From: Symbiodinium natans | Lineage: Eukaryota; Sar; Dinophyceae; Suessiales; Symbiodiniaceae | Direction of reading: 5' to 3' | DNA length: 64,000 bases | Assembly: GCA_905221605.1 (NCBI GenBank) | Contig: CAJNDS010000025.1 | Span: forward strand, 579,501-643,500 | Shown: in pieces, positions 33,307-44,700 of the stretch | Layout: each line of letters starts with the position of its first letter | How positions within the stretch are numbered: position 1 is the stretch's first letter | The notes under the pieces: generated by a model | What the model saw: the letters and a program-made list of their open reading frames with translations, nothing else | Told to the model about the DNA's origin: nothing | The model's database searches: none | Made by a program: the position numbers and the translations under genes

Positions 33307-36300
33307 GAATACATCTACATATGTACATCTAGCAACGAGGCTTCCGAGTGCAAAAGTCCGAAGCGCAGAGACCAGGTCCACATCCTCGCGGGCAAAAACC
33401 GGGGGCAGACGTGGGACTCTGACCGCTGCTACGTCCGCATCCTCTTTGCCGCAGCCTGAGCACAGTTCATAGGGTTTAGGGTTTAGGGTTTAGGGTTTAG
33501 GGTTTAGGGTTTAGGGTTTAGGGTTTAGGGTTTAGGGTTTAGGGTTTAGGGTTTAGGGTTTAGGGTTTAGGGTTTAGGGTTTAGGGTTTAGGGTTTAGGG
33601 TTTAGGGCGCGGAGAGAACAGAAGCGTAGCGGCTTAGCTGCTCAGGAGCCCTGAGCCCTTCAATCCCCTTGTGGAGCCGCTAGCTCTATACTCCTACACC
33701 CTATAAGCCCTAAGCCCGAATCCTTTAAACAAGGGTGGCAAGAAAAGCCTTTAAGCACAAACCCCAGAAAAGCATGACAGGGCACGAATCGAGAAAAGCA
33801 GGCCTAACCCCTAGAATCATCTAGAACCCCTGATTCTGTTTGCCCTAAACCCGAAACCCTAAACCCTAAACCCTAAACCCTAAACCCTAAACCCTAAACC
33901 CTAAACCCTAAACCCTAAACCCTAAACCCTAAGCCTTCGCTGGAGAACCCAGGCCCGGGCCTTCTCAGCAGAGAGCGGCGTTCGGAGGTCGCCAGTGACT
34001 CCGACCCAGACGCACACCTTGGATTGTGGAAGGACTGAAATAGAGGGGATACGTATAGGGGCCGATCTCGACTTATCGAAAAGGCTCTGAGCCTTGTATA
34101 GGGTTTAGGGTTCTGGAAATTTAATGCGAAGCCTCTAACGTGCGCGGCCTGTGCGAATCTGTTGCAGATCTCGGCAGGACGGAGCTTCTGGGACGCGTCC
34201 TTTTGGCAAAGGAGTTCGGGGCAAGCCGGCAGAAGCACTTCGTCTGCTTGAGGTCCAAGGTGGTTCGCTCTAAGAAGTTCGTGCCCTTCCAGCCCATCAA
34301 TGGCAAGCTACCTGGCATTCACGTGCGTTGGAATGAAGCCCTGGACCTTCCCAGCAGCCACGACTTGCACGTGGTGGAAGTGACTGAGTGGAGTCCTGCT
34401 TTTGGCGCTCCTGATCGCCGTCCACGAGGCCGTTATGTCCAGAGTTTGCGGATGCAGTCACTTGGCTTTCTTCTGGCTGGCTCTTGGGACTTGAACTTTT
34501 TCGGTTGTTGACAGTAAGGAGCCTAAGAGTTAAACTTTAGGAGGGGTTCAGAAGTCAGCCAAGGTCACGCAACACCGATGCCTCCATCTTAGAGGCAGTC
34601 CAGATTTCCCTCAACTTCACTGATTGGAAGAGGGGGGACACAAGGCGGAACATGGACCTCTTCGCCCCTGGACAGTTCCTTGGACCTGAACCTTGGGGTC
34701 GTTTTCCCTATGCTACCATAATTTCTTATTAAGGTATATGGTATATGGCACTTCCTTGGGGAGCAAACGGACCTTAACATTGGGGTCGTATACCCTGTAC
34801 TACTATAATTCTTATGAAGGTATATGGCATATGAACCATAAACCCTTTTAGGGTTCATAATTCGTCCCCAAGGTTTCCACAACCCGATGGATCCATGCGG
34901 GCAGATCGCCGCGGGCACCTGACGGTCGGCATCCAACATCCGAGCCTGCCAACGAGCATGGTGGTGTCCTACGAGCCGGCCGAACCTTGGGGACCAAGCG
35001 AACCCCAAAAGGGCTTATGGTTCATATCTCTTATAATTTTTAGTAATAAGAATTATAGTAGTAGAGGGTATAATTGTTTCAGTTTTAAGGTTCATATACC
35101 TTTTTATAAGAATTGTAGTAGTATGTGGCCCCAATTTTGAGGTTCATTTTTGGTCCCCCGAGGAAGGTCTGCAAGTGCACATCCTGGATGTGAACGCCTA
35201 CCTGGACCAGCTGGGCCTGGAGTCTCTGGAGGACCTGGTCCGCCGCCGTTCGGTGGGAGCTTGGTTCTTGGATCACAAGGACATGGGTTTAGGGTTTAGG
35301 GTTTAGGGTTTAGGGTTTAGGGTTTAGGGTTTAGGGTTTAGGGTTTAGGGTTTAGGGTTTAGGGTTTAGGGTTTAGGGTTTAGGGTTTGAATCACAAGGA
35401 CATGCCCTTGGAAGCCAACCTCCCACTCTTCCCGCCAGACATCGAGAAGGAGCTCAGCTTCAGGGAGGGCTCAGAGCGATTGGCACTGACCTTCACCTTC
35501 CCGCGCGTGACGAACCGGGAGTTGGACCCTCAGAGCGTGTGCGTCACGGAGTCTGTCGTCCGGTGCGACCGCCTCCTCAACCCACAGAGTGCAGGTTTGA
35601 TGCTGCTCGGCAAGAAGAATGGAGGCGAGGTGGGAAGCTTGCTTCGCCGCTGGGCGGGCTTCACGGAGAAGTTCGAGGATTCGCAAGTCTCGTCCGCAAG
35701 CTTTGCCGTTCTGGAGCACCTTGACATCGACTTTGCGGGCGACTTCGGCACGGACGATGACAGCTATGCTCCACTTGCAGCCAGCCGCTTCCTGCGGACT
35801 TGCATGCACATGGTGGACAGGCATGCTGGCCGCCTGTTGCAAGGGAGCCCTGCATGGTCCGCCCTCGTCACGGACGAGACGACCTCCCCAATCTGCGTCA
35901 GGTACCTTTGAAGACTTAAATGAAGCCTATGATAGGCCCTATACTGGTAAAATTGGGGTCATATACCCTATGCTACTACCATCCCTTAAAAAGGGTTCAT
36001 GTAGCCCCAGAGGCACTCTCACGGCCGGCCGGACCCTTCCACGTGGAAGGTCATCGAGCGGCTTCTGAGGGTGAGGCCCGAGGACCGGAACAAGCCCATC
36101 TCAGTCTCCAGCATCCTTGCGGCCCTCCGCCAAGTTTCTCGGTAGGCCCTTGAAACATTACATGTTTTCTCTTATTGGGTTTGAGAGGATCATATTTTTA
36201 AGGAGTGTTTTTCAGGGGGTTTTTTAGGGGCCGTCCTAGGTTCTTTGCCAGCCCGAGCTCTCTTACGCAGTGCGGCACGGCTTTCAGAGCTCCTTCCTTC

Positions 36301-37124
36301 GACGTTTGCGTGCAGTTCTCCCCCATGCCTACTACGAGGTGGACATCTTCGGAGCCAGCAATCCGTCGGTCTACCTCCCAGGTGCATGCTGCGAGTCCTC
36401 CATTGAGGAGCCGCTCTTCCACGTGTCAGCCCCGCTTCAGCGGTACATTGACATCCTTGGGATGCGGGCCCTGAAGCTCCACCTCTCGAGGAGCAGAGCC
36501 CCTTGCAAGCACCTGCAGATGTCGTGCCGGCAGCTTCAAGAGTCCGTGGCCAGGTTCAATGCCAGGTCTGAGTCGCAGAAGTTTGGGCTTTACATTTGCA
36601 GGATGATCTCCTGGATGAGGGAGCTCTCAGACCACAGCCAGCGGATCTTCGATGCCGTGATCGGGGCAGTTGGGCCAACCTACATCAACATCCTGATTCC
36701 GTCTCCGAGTCTCAACATCCTCGAACTCAAGATTCCGGTCCACGCCTTGTGCAGCTCCACCTGCATCTCCGAGTACGACGCCACCACGCAGTCCATCAAG
36801 CTGACGATGTCCAGCAACTCCTCTTCCGACCCTCAGACGCTGCACATCCCCTCCTGGTACGCCCCCATGATCACGTGCACCCTGTCTCGCAACTTCGCGC
36901 AGCCCATTCCGCACCATGCCAGTCCGAACTCGATTGTTGTGAGCGAGCTCACTTTCCACGAGGACCTGGAAACCGAGATTTCCTTTGCCGTGGGCCAGAA
37001 GATGCCCCTCGGCTCATACAACAGCAACACGCAATCGAGCCTGATCCCGAGAGCCCCTCCCCCAAACAGAAATCCCTCCAGCAACAAACAGAGCCATCGC
37101 CCCCGGGCTTCCCTTTCCTACTAA
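33307..37124 (+). CDS. RNB (RNase II/R, DIS3-like) exoribonuclease-type domain, divergent
   Basis: Exons: 33307 to about 33455 (HILAGKNRGQTWDSDRCYVR, cold-shock-like tail), 34168 to about 34440 (OB-like: KFVPFQPINGKLPGIHVRW and VVEVTEWSP, PRGRYVQSL), 34559-34674, 34873-34981, 35163-35279, 35399-35901, 36013-36133, 36240-37124. The six junctions from 34674 to 36240 were checked and keep one frame. RNB landmarks: LQVHILDVNAYL (family HIADVSxYV), RRRSVGAWFLDHKDMPLE (RGTSVYxxxxxxPMLP), GSERLALTFTFP (DRLAFSV), and FHVSAPLQRYIDILGMRAL (HFTSPIRRYADLxVHRxL). The usual DxDD metal-binding motif before HIxDV is not visible; the text there reads PSLPTSMVVSYEP, so activity is doubtful. Stop at 37122, or the reading continues by splicing into 37199. 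Confidence 0.72.
33472..33607 (+). repeat. Long pure TTTAGGG array (about 19 units)
   Basis: Uninterrupted heptamers, directly downstream of the first RNB-gene exon; a CCCTAAA array follows at 33843-33931. Both lie in the same intron in opposite orientations. Confidence 0.97.
33843..33931 (-). repeat. Long CCCTAAA array (about 12 units)
   Basis: Nearly pure array in the intron before the OB-like exon of the RNB gene, in the opposite orientation to 33472-33607. Confidence 0.97.
34675..34872 (+). mobile_element. Double family-A introner, GT-AG intron
   Basis: Two family-A bodies in line: one begins CCTTGGACC at 34678, a second begins CCTTGGGGAGC at about 34762, and the right end is CCCCAAGG. 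Target duplication TT. Splicing joins GGA CA to G TTT CCA CAA, in frame through the RNB domain. Confidence 0.85.
34982..35162 (+). mobile_element. Family-A introner, GA-AG intron
   Basis: Target duplication AA; the core is internally duplicated (two 'ataagaattatagtagta'-like words). Removal joins GAG CCG GCC to GAA GGT CTG, giving EPAEGLQVHILDV in the RNB domain. Confidence 0.87.
35280..35398 (+). repeat. TTTAGGG array that is itself an intron
   Basis: The array (about 35286-35388) sits between two copies of ATCACAAGGACATG (35272-35285 and 35391-35404). Removing GACATGGG...ATCACAAG as a GA-AG intron rejoins GAT CAC AAG to GAC ATG CCC in frame (FLDHKDMPLEANLPL). The intron thus consists of telomere repeat plus the duplicated target. 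Confidence 0.85.
35902..36012 (+). mobile_element. Family-A introner (reverse orientation), GT-AG intron
   Basis: The core reads 'aattggggtcatataccc', the complement of the usual orientation. Ends are GTACCTTTG and CCCCAGAG. Joins GTC AG to G CAC TCT in frame. Confidence 0.82.
36134..36239 (+). mobile_element. Family-H element, GT-AG intron
   Basis: The element body TCGGTAGGCCC...GTCCTAG lies between GTTTC (left) and GTTCT (right), a diverged 5-bp target duplication. Donor GT comes from the duplicated host base pair, AG from the element end. Joins CGC CAA to GTT CTT TGC CAG in frame. Confidence 0.78.
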
Positions 37125-37198
37125 TTGCCTAGGCACCCCAAAAAAATGATAAATATTCTTCCTAATTAAGGGGTTCTTAAGCTAATGGTAGTCTCAGG

Positions 37199-40100
37199 TT
37201 CCCAGAGATGTTCTCCTCGTGGCCGGACCTCAGCGACTGGGCGTTGCTGGACCGACGGGTTGAGGTTTATTCGAAGCTCTGGGCCCGGGTGAAGTCCTCC
37301 CAGGCGCGAGGGCTCTTCTCTACCGGAAAGCGAAATAAGCACCTTGTTTTCAGGAAGCAAGGCAGTTTCCCCAAAGGATCCATGTACCTATATAGTATAT
37401 ACTTGGGCCTGAAAGGGGTTCCTATATAGTAGCTTCAGGGCCCAAGTATATACTATATAGGTACATGGATCCTTTGGGTTCATGGTTTATGCACAGTGCA
37501 CCCAGTTGCTTGTTGGCCACCGGTCAGAATCACGGCAGGTGCATGCTGCAGTGCGTCCTACACGCCGTCCAGTATTGCTTCAGATGTATGGCACATGCCT
37601 CAGTGTAAAAGTGTCAAGTTGTAAAGATTGTTTGCGCCTGACATGGGCACAGTCTCCAGCAAACGAGCGTGAAAGAGCTTAAGTTCTTAAAAAGCCCAGC
37701 GGCTCCCGTGCTTTGGCTTGCAGACGCAGGTGGTGGAAGGAAGGCTGCAAGTGGTACTTCCAGTGCCAGGTGCGCTTCTCTTGCATTCTCGCCGATGCCT
37801 CTGAAGTAGCAAGCCATTCTGCTTCTTCTGCACCCTAAACCCAAAACCCTAAACCCTAAACCCTAAACCGTGAATTTAAGCTGACTGAGCCTCACTGCAT
37901 GATGCCGAATCCGTGCTGACGACCTTTCTGGATGCGACCCTTTGAACTTCAGTGAACTTGCATGATGCAGTTCGCGGCATCTAAGCAGATAAGCTGGGTA
38001 ATTCTGTGTACTACGGCAGTAAGACTACAAGGGGTTGCACGAAGCATGTTGCAGAATCATGTTCCAGTTTGAGAATTCAGAATTCGAGAATTCAAGAATT
38101 CATGCATGGCTGCCATGTGGGAAGCTAGAAGGTCCTGCGGGAAGGAAGCCAGGAAGGGGACATATTCCCTAATCACTGGCCACAGGCGTGCCCATAAATA
38201 GTGAATCCCTCTTCAGCTTCCATCCCCCTTGAGAACCATCGAAGAGACAATGATCTCGGATGCGAAGAAACACACTTAGGACTCCAAGAAGAGAGCCTAG
38301 AAGCCTTTCAAGACGGTGTCCATGCCAAATGAGAGAACCCTAACCACTACCCATGCCAGGTGCCACAGGCGCGCCTAGACCTAACTTTATGCCTAAAGGG
38401 TAGTCTCATGGCAAGACAACACCTCACTGCACAGGGAGTTGCGACAGGTGAGCAGCGACAAGTGAACAGCTCGCTAAACCTACAGGGTTTCTAGGACCAA
38501 GCAGGGGAAATGCACACTGGAAGCAACTCCCAGGTTCCTGTGAGCTATAAAGCCATTTGAAACAGGCCAGGCTCTAGGAACAAACAGACCCATTTGAAGC
38601 CCTGGTAATTCTGATCCAGCGAAGTGGATGCCATTGGCGAGTCTGCAGCGTGAATGTATCCCCGGGAGACGTATCTGCGGTAGTACTCTGTTGATGAAGG
38701 GTGAGCGTAATCTGAGTCGACTGAACCGCAACACTGCAGGACCGGGGATATAAAGCTCTGTCGCCCCCATTGTACATCGTTTCCAGGATAGTGAGCCTGT
38801 CCGAGTGCGTGCATCTCCTCCTCCTTCAAGTAACCGATCCCTTTTCAGTCAATCCTGCTTTGCTGCATTCTGGCCTACGTGCCACTCGGACAGGTGCGCT
38901 GGGGGGGCAGGGTTCTGACCTTCGAACTTTGGGAGTCCGGGGATGGTGGCTTCGGGGTTGGTTCATTGATTTCCTGGGGTTGTACGTGCTTGGTGGTTTT
39001 TATGGTGTTGCTTCGGCTGTTAGTGGGTACGGTAAGCTCTGAAGGCCATCTTGGGGCTCCGGCAAAGGACTAGCAACCTTTTCAACCTGAATTTTGGCGG
39101 TAACTAGGCCTGACCTCTTCCCCGTAAACGCTTGCGAAACGGGTGGGAAAAAAACCCTAAACCCGAGATGACCCCGCATTGCTGCTGGCCAGTCGGGTTG
39201 GAAAAAAAACACCTCAACCCTAAACCCTAAACCCTAACTGCTCACTGCACCATCACGCCTCAGACAAGCTCAAAGAAGGCACCCTCACACTGCCCACACC
39301 CAAAGCGAACGAAAATAAGGGATCCCCCAATCTAGCCCCCAAAATAGTAGTATTCCCTTATCTTAAGGACCCCAATAAGGTAGCCCCTAATTTCCGAAAC
39401 CCTCCCCCCCCCCCCCCCCATTTTCCTCGTGTAGGTGAACATCCAGCTGTGCGAGTACCAGCGGGTCCAACCCGGAGACCTAGCTGTCCTCAGCTGCGAG
39501 CAGGGCGACGCGGTGGTCTTCTTGCAGGGCTGCCTCTGCAAGGCTGTGAGAGCGCCCAAAGAGCCCAATATCCCTTAATTAAGGTACCTTATAATTTATA
39601 CAGCGGTCCCTAATATGACTTAAGGGTATATTCCTTAGTTAAGGGATATTTGGCTCTTTGGGAGTAGTTTGGTGTGAGCTCTAACTGCCTTGTCTCCGAG
39701 TTTGCAGCAGCAGGTTTGCTGCTGGACATATAGGCAGTTGATGTCCATCAATCACACCCAAGCATGCAAGAGTTCAGCAGCTGTACAGCCCTGCATTGCA
39801 GAAGGTCAAGGAGGAGAAAAATGGCCGCGTGAATCTTGTCGGGCAGAAGTGGTACACTGTGGAGATCGAGCTGTCTGAAGTCTCCCAGTTGCTACGGCGC
39901 TGTTGGCAGCTTTCGTTCTGTCACCTTGGGGACGAAATGAACCCTAAAAGGGTTTATGGCTCAAATACCTTAATAGGAATTTTAGTAATATAGGGTATAT
40001 GAATTGAATTGTAGGGTTCATGTGGTCCCCATTGCATGGTTCAGTCAGGTTAGCGGGTTGAATACTTCCAGCTGTGCAAAACAAAGCCCCTAAGATGGTC

Positions 40101-41290
40101 CCGAGACCACCGAGACCCATCGAGGTTTGCAAAGGAGAGCCAGGAAGCCACGGTAAAGGCAGCGACGGCTTTCCACCTATACTTCATCCTGGTGCCGACA
40201 GCTGAAAAGAGTTTCGACTTTGAGCTTCAAACCCTCACATGCACTCTCAGATTGCAGTCTCGATAAGCTGCTTGCTTCTGCCTTGCTCACTACGAAGAAT
40301 CCAGGAAAGACTTGAAGAATCATTGCAATTTGGTTTTGAACCTTGTGGGAGCAGGCGGGCAAGAGATTGCCAGCGCAACTCAGGTGCCACCGAACGAGAA
40401 GAAAAGCATTCAACTGCTGCAGGCGCTTCCAAGCATCTCTGCTGCTTTAGACAGCGATCTAGTTTAAGACTAGTTTAAGTATCCCCCTCCCCCTTCCCCC
40501 TCCCATTAACCCATTGTTGCTAAGAGAAGGCGCCCTCTTGGGAGCCGAGGGGATACTGCGACTTGCAGTTGGCAGAAAAGTGCGCAAGCTGCATATTATT
40601 CGTGCAGCTCATGCTAAGTCTGCTTCTCTTCCCGCTGACATCATCTTTCCCCTCCATTTCACGCCACTCCGGCACGCCTCATTGACACGAAGGACGAGTT
40701 TGTCAAAGCAATCAGGCTCTGGGCTGGCCCCTTGATACCACCAGCCTGCTCACGGGTTTGATCTGCTACGACTCATGCTGCGGCAGTTGTGAGTGTCATC
40801 CTTCGTCTTAGCTGCTGACCACAACTTCAAGCGGTGACCTGAAGACGAGGCTCTCCTCCACTCCAGGGCATGCGCTTGACCATGCCACGTACGACCAAGC
40901 TGCTTGGGCTGACTAAGACGAACCCAGAGTTCACGTCAGCTGAAAACGTTCTGAAACACTCGCAATATATAGTCGGAGAAGTAGCAGCAGCAGGAGGAGG
41001 AGGAGGAGGTGAGCAGTCGTTCTGTCGTCCTAGCTAGCAGCCCAATGCTGCTCAAAGAAGTTGATCATCTTAAAGAGACTGCTAAGGCAGCAGCAGACAG
41101 CAGCCGAGATGAGACCCCTGACGACAAGGGAGCAGGCGAATCTCGCCCCAGGGACATACTGCTGCTCTTGCTGCTGCTACTCCTAGCAATTATAGCTACT
41201 ACGTAGTGCCATGACTGCTACAAGGACTGCAGTACATCTGCCACTACGAATTACTGGTGACTGTGATGATGTTCACGGTTCTTCCTCCTC

Positions 41291-41341
<51 letters not shown>

Positions 41342-41354
41342 CCTACTCCTACTC

Positions 41355-41423
<69 letters not shown>

Positions 41424-41600
41424 CTACTCCTACTCCTACTCCTACTCCTACTCCTACTCCTACTCCTACTCCTACTACTCCTCCAAGCTCCTCCTCCTAC
41501 TCCTACTCCTGCTCCTACCACCACCGCAAGAATAACTGCAATAAGGCTGCTGCTTCACCTGCCGCGAGTACAGATCTTTAAAAGCCAAGGAAGTTTCCGA
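37199..41600 (+). CDS. Candidate linker exons between RNB and helicase domains
   Basis: Several coding-like + exons lie between the two recognised domains. 37199 to about 37330: FSSWPDLSDWALLDRRVEVY then SKLWARVKSSQARGLFST, similar in spirit to the helix that follows RNB in RNB-helicase proteins. 37727 to about 37775: TQVVEGRLQVVLPVP. 39436-39545: IQLCEYQRVQPGDLAVLSCE then QGDAVVFLQGCLCK, a small beta-barrel pattern. 39795-39920: KEEKNGRVNLVGQKWYTVEI then ELSEVSQLLRRCW. Frames at the joins were not proven, so membership in one gene is an inference. A further weak reading occurs at 42791-42965 (AHVSIELQLDPYRAFESAIP), which lies inside the helicase region. Confidence 0.45.
37371..37478. mobile_element. 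TIR element, family E (near-perfect palindrome)
   Basis: ccaaaggatccatgtaccta then tatagtatatacttgggcc is mirrored at the right end. The loop contains 'ggggttcctatatagtag'. Other copies at 41817-41926, 61361-61469 and 63948-64000 (cut by the window end). Confidence 0.92.
37871..39414. other. Long gap with no supported exon
   Basis: Several open frames but no recognisable domain. 38085-38105 repeats 'gaattc'/'gagaattc'. The 30-bp word at 39123-39152 recurs at 42613-42642. A C homopolymer lies at 39408-39419 just before an exon acceptor 'ctcgtgtag'. Confidence 0.45.
39554..39662. mobile_element. TIR element, family C
   Basis: cccaaagagcccaatatccc then ttaattaagg is mirrored by ccttagttaagggatatttggctctttggg. 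Lies right after the exon at 39436-39545. Confidence 0.9.
39923..40035 (+). mobile_element. Family-A element (right TIR degraded)
   Basis: CCTTGGGGACGAAATG...GTGGTCCCCATTG with the usual core. Follows the exon-like stretch at 39795-39920. The splice rule could not be verified because the right end no longer has CAAGG. Confidence 0.65.
41287..41520. repeat. CTA/CTC trinucleotide microsatellite
   Basis: (CTA)n interrupted by CTC blocks, over 230 bp. It produces spurious poly-Leu, poly-Tyr/Ser and poly-Arg/Ser frames. Confidence 0.97.
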
Positions 41601-41705
41601 TGCATCCATCCTCCAAGAAGACACGTACGTCAACAAAAGTCCTTGCGGACGTAAAGTTCAAGACCAGCACATGTGTCACAAGTGCAACTGAAATCATTGT
41701 GACAG

Positions 41706-44700
41706 GTCTTCGGCGCACTTCGGGACTCTGCGTCCAAGGTGCAGAACGGCGGCAGCATGAACGAGCGCCAGACGGCAGCCCTCCAGCATCTGGATCGCAC
41801 TCCGAGCTACTTTTACCCCTAAGGGTCCATGTACCTAAATAGGGAGTACTTGGGCCTTAAAGTACCTCCTATATAGGGACTTTGGGCCCCAAGTGTTCCC
41901 TATTTCGGTACATGGACCCTTAGGGTACTGGGTCCTGCAAAGCGGTCTACGTGGGGTCAACCTTAAAGGGGCTCCGTCATGGTTCGCCTTGAGTTGTTTT
42001 TAACATAACATTCAGAGTCAGCTCCCACATCTTGTCAAAATGGCCTCCAAGCAGACCTAATGCCTCGAATACCAGACATTCCTAGGAATGTTATCAGTAA
42101 GATCCCATCTCACCCCCTATCATCGAGCGATAACTGTGCAAGAGGTCCGAACCGGATATCAAAGAACCCTACCGCAGAACTGCATCGCTGTCTTCATACG
42201 GGCAGGTCATGAATAGCCTCAAACCTTCATCAGACCCAGATCCCTAGAGCGTGACACGCCTACAACCTCCCGCTACGCAAGCTGCTGCAAGGCGTGGGCT
42301 GCAGCGGCCCTTCTCGATGGTCCAGGGCCCTCCGGGAACTGGCAAGACATCGTTCCTTGTGCATCTGGGCCACTTCAATACCGCAGGGCCCTAGGGGGTT
42401 GGGGACTAATAAGATGCAGAGTAGGCCCTTACTGCCCAGGTTCCCTTATGTTGTTGAAAGGGCACCCTGTTGTATTCCTGTGGTTACTCTTGGGTCTCGG
42501 AGATCCACGGGTGCTGTCTTGTGAGCCTGCTTTGCACTCCTGTCTCCACCCATCTGCCATACCTTTTCAAAGCGACAATGCGTGGTGCTTAACGCCCTAA
42601 ACCCACTGTACACGTAAACGCTTGCGACACGGGTGGGAAAAAAACACTGTACATCACGCTGACATTCAAGCTACGGAGCTAGACGAAGTGCAGCAGTGAT
42701 TCTGTCAGCCCCCGGGCTCACAGGCTTCCCCTCAAACAGCCAAATTTTGTCGTAAAATTTTCACCGTGCGCAGATTGAGCCCACTAGTCGTTGCCCAAAC
42801 CCGCGCAGGCGCATGTGAGCATTGAATTGCAGCTTGACCCATATCGGGCGTTTGAATCCGCGATTCCCTGCAATAAGAAGGAAATTAGCAAGGATGATTC
42901 AAGCAGTGTCCCAGCCAAGCTACATCCTCGCATGAGGTTGCCAGAAGCACGAGTTTTACCGGAATACAGGAGGACCAGGATGGGGTTCTAGGCTTCATCA
43001 TCCCCATAATCAACCCTGTAAAGGGCGGTTCTCAGGGGTTGTCGGGTATAATCGCCCAGCCTGGAAGACTACTCTTCTTGTCTTCTGCTTCCTGCATCTA
43101 AGACGCGTTTTCATCGTCTCTTCCTAGAAGTAAGCTGCGGATGCGGCAGCGTCCCAGGCAACTTGCCTGGGCTTCCAGCGTGTGCGCGCGGAATGATGCC
43201 ACGAACGAGTGCTGCCTCACCCTGAACCCTAAACCCTAAACCCCAAACCCTAAATCTTAAAGTCAGTAACAAGCATGTCGCTCAAGCCCATGAAGCCTGT
43301 CATCATCTTAGGCAGTTCATCGTGGCTGCACTCTCTGTGCGTGACCGCCGCGCTCGACCCGATTTTGGCAGGGTCCTGGCGGGAGTTGCCAAACTGGTTC
43401 GAGTCTGTATATTAATTGTAAATGAACTGTGTATATCCACATTGTATATTATATGGGTGGCTGTCAAAAAAATGATCCCTTTTTGGGGGACCCTAAATAC
43501 TAGGTGCCGTATTATAATAGGGATCCAAATAAGGGACCGTAATTTTGACAACCACCCATATAATATGCATATATATATATATATTTATTTATTTTTTATA
43601 TTTATATTTATTTATACACTTACATATACATATACGCATATTTTTGCCTCCAGACCTCGAGGGATGGAGTCCACAGGCCCAGTTCTTCAGGTGGCAGCGA
43701 CTGCCTCAAGAGGTGTTCAGGGATGTTCAGCGTGTAGGGTGATATGCTGCGCTAGACGTTGAGCCGTGGCCCACTTCCGCGACTTCGCAGCGTGTAGGGG
43801 GGGGGGGGGGGGGGGGGTTCTAGAGGGCCATATGCTCGTGGACGCGGCACCGCCCTTCCGCATAACACAGCCGTGTTGTGCGCTGCACACGTTAAGCCTT
43901 TCGTAGGCCGCGATGGGTAAGTTGGATCGTTTTGGGCGTGATATTCTAGAAGCATCCAGGCAAGATTTTGTAGGCCCTGCGGGGAATCAAGAGGTTCTTG
44001 TGAATCAAGTTCGCATTCTGCAGTATACTTTTGTGATGCTTCCGTTTGTATCAGGTGTGCGCACCTTCCAACCATGCGGCAGACCACGTTCTGGACAGAT
44101 TAGTCAGTGACACGGATGTTCCGGCTCACTTGATCACTCGCGTCTACTCCAGATTCATTGAGCGGGCTTACGGCAGCCTGTACAAAGGCGGCCGTTTTGA
44201 AATGGACGAGCCCTCGGGAAAAAACTAGAAAGTGATTAGTCCCTGCTGAGAGCAGTAGGAGAAGGAGTGCTCGCAGTTTATATCGAGTAGACAGTCCCTC
44301 AGGTGGCGCGTGGAAGGCGGAGTATTCCTTCGAGATTCAGCCTCATTTGGAAGAGCATTCGCTGCACTGGAAGGTGCACGGCACGAGTCAATTGAGGATG
44401 GCCCCGCCGGCGCACGGCCACCAAAAAGCCTATGACAAGGCATACGTGGAAGCAGAGACAAGAGTCCTCAATCAGAGCAAGATTGTGATTACTACTTGTG
44501 CGAATGCCTACCTGCACTCCGCTTTGATGCAAGAAGAGAAGCAGCAAATTCTCCGACCAGTGAAGTTCGACACCATCGTCATAGACGAGGCTGCCCAGGC
44601 CCCAGAGCCTGATGTTGTGCTGCCGTCGGCCTGCGCTACAACTCGGGTCGTGGTCGTAGGCGCGAGCCTTCCCAAGCTTGGGTTTGAAGTTGGAGTAGAT

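Noticed and set aside
41211-41654. Poly-Tyr/poly-Leu open frames
   Set aside because: Translation of a CTA/CTC microsatellite.
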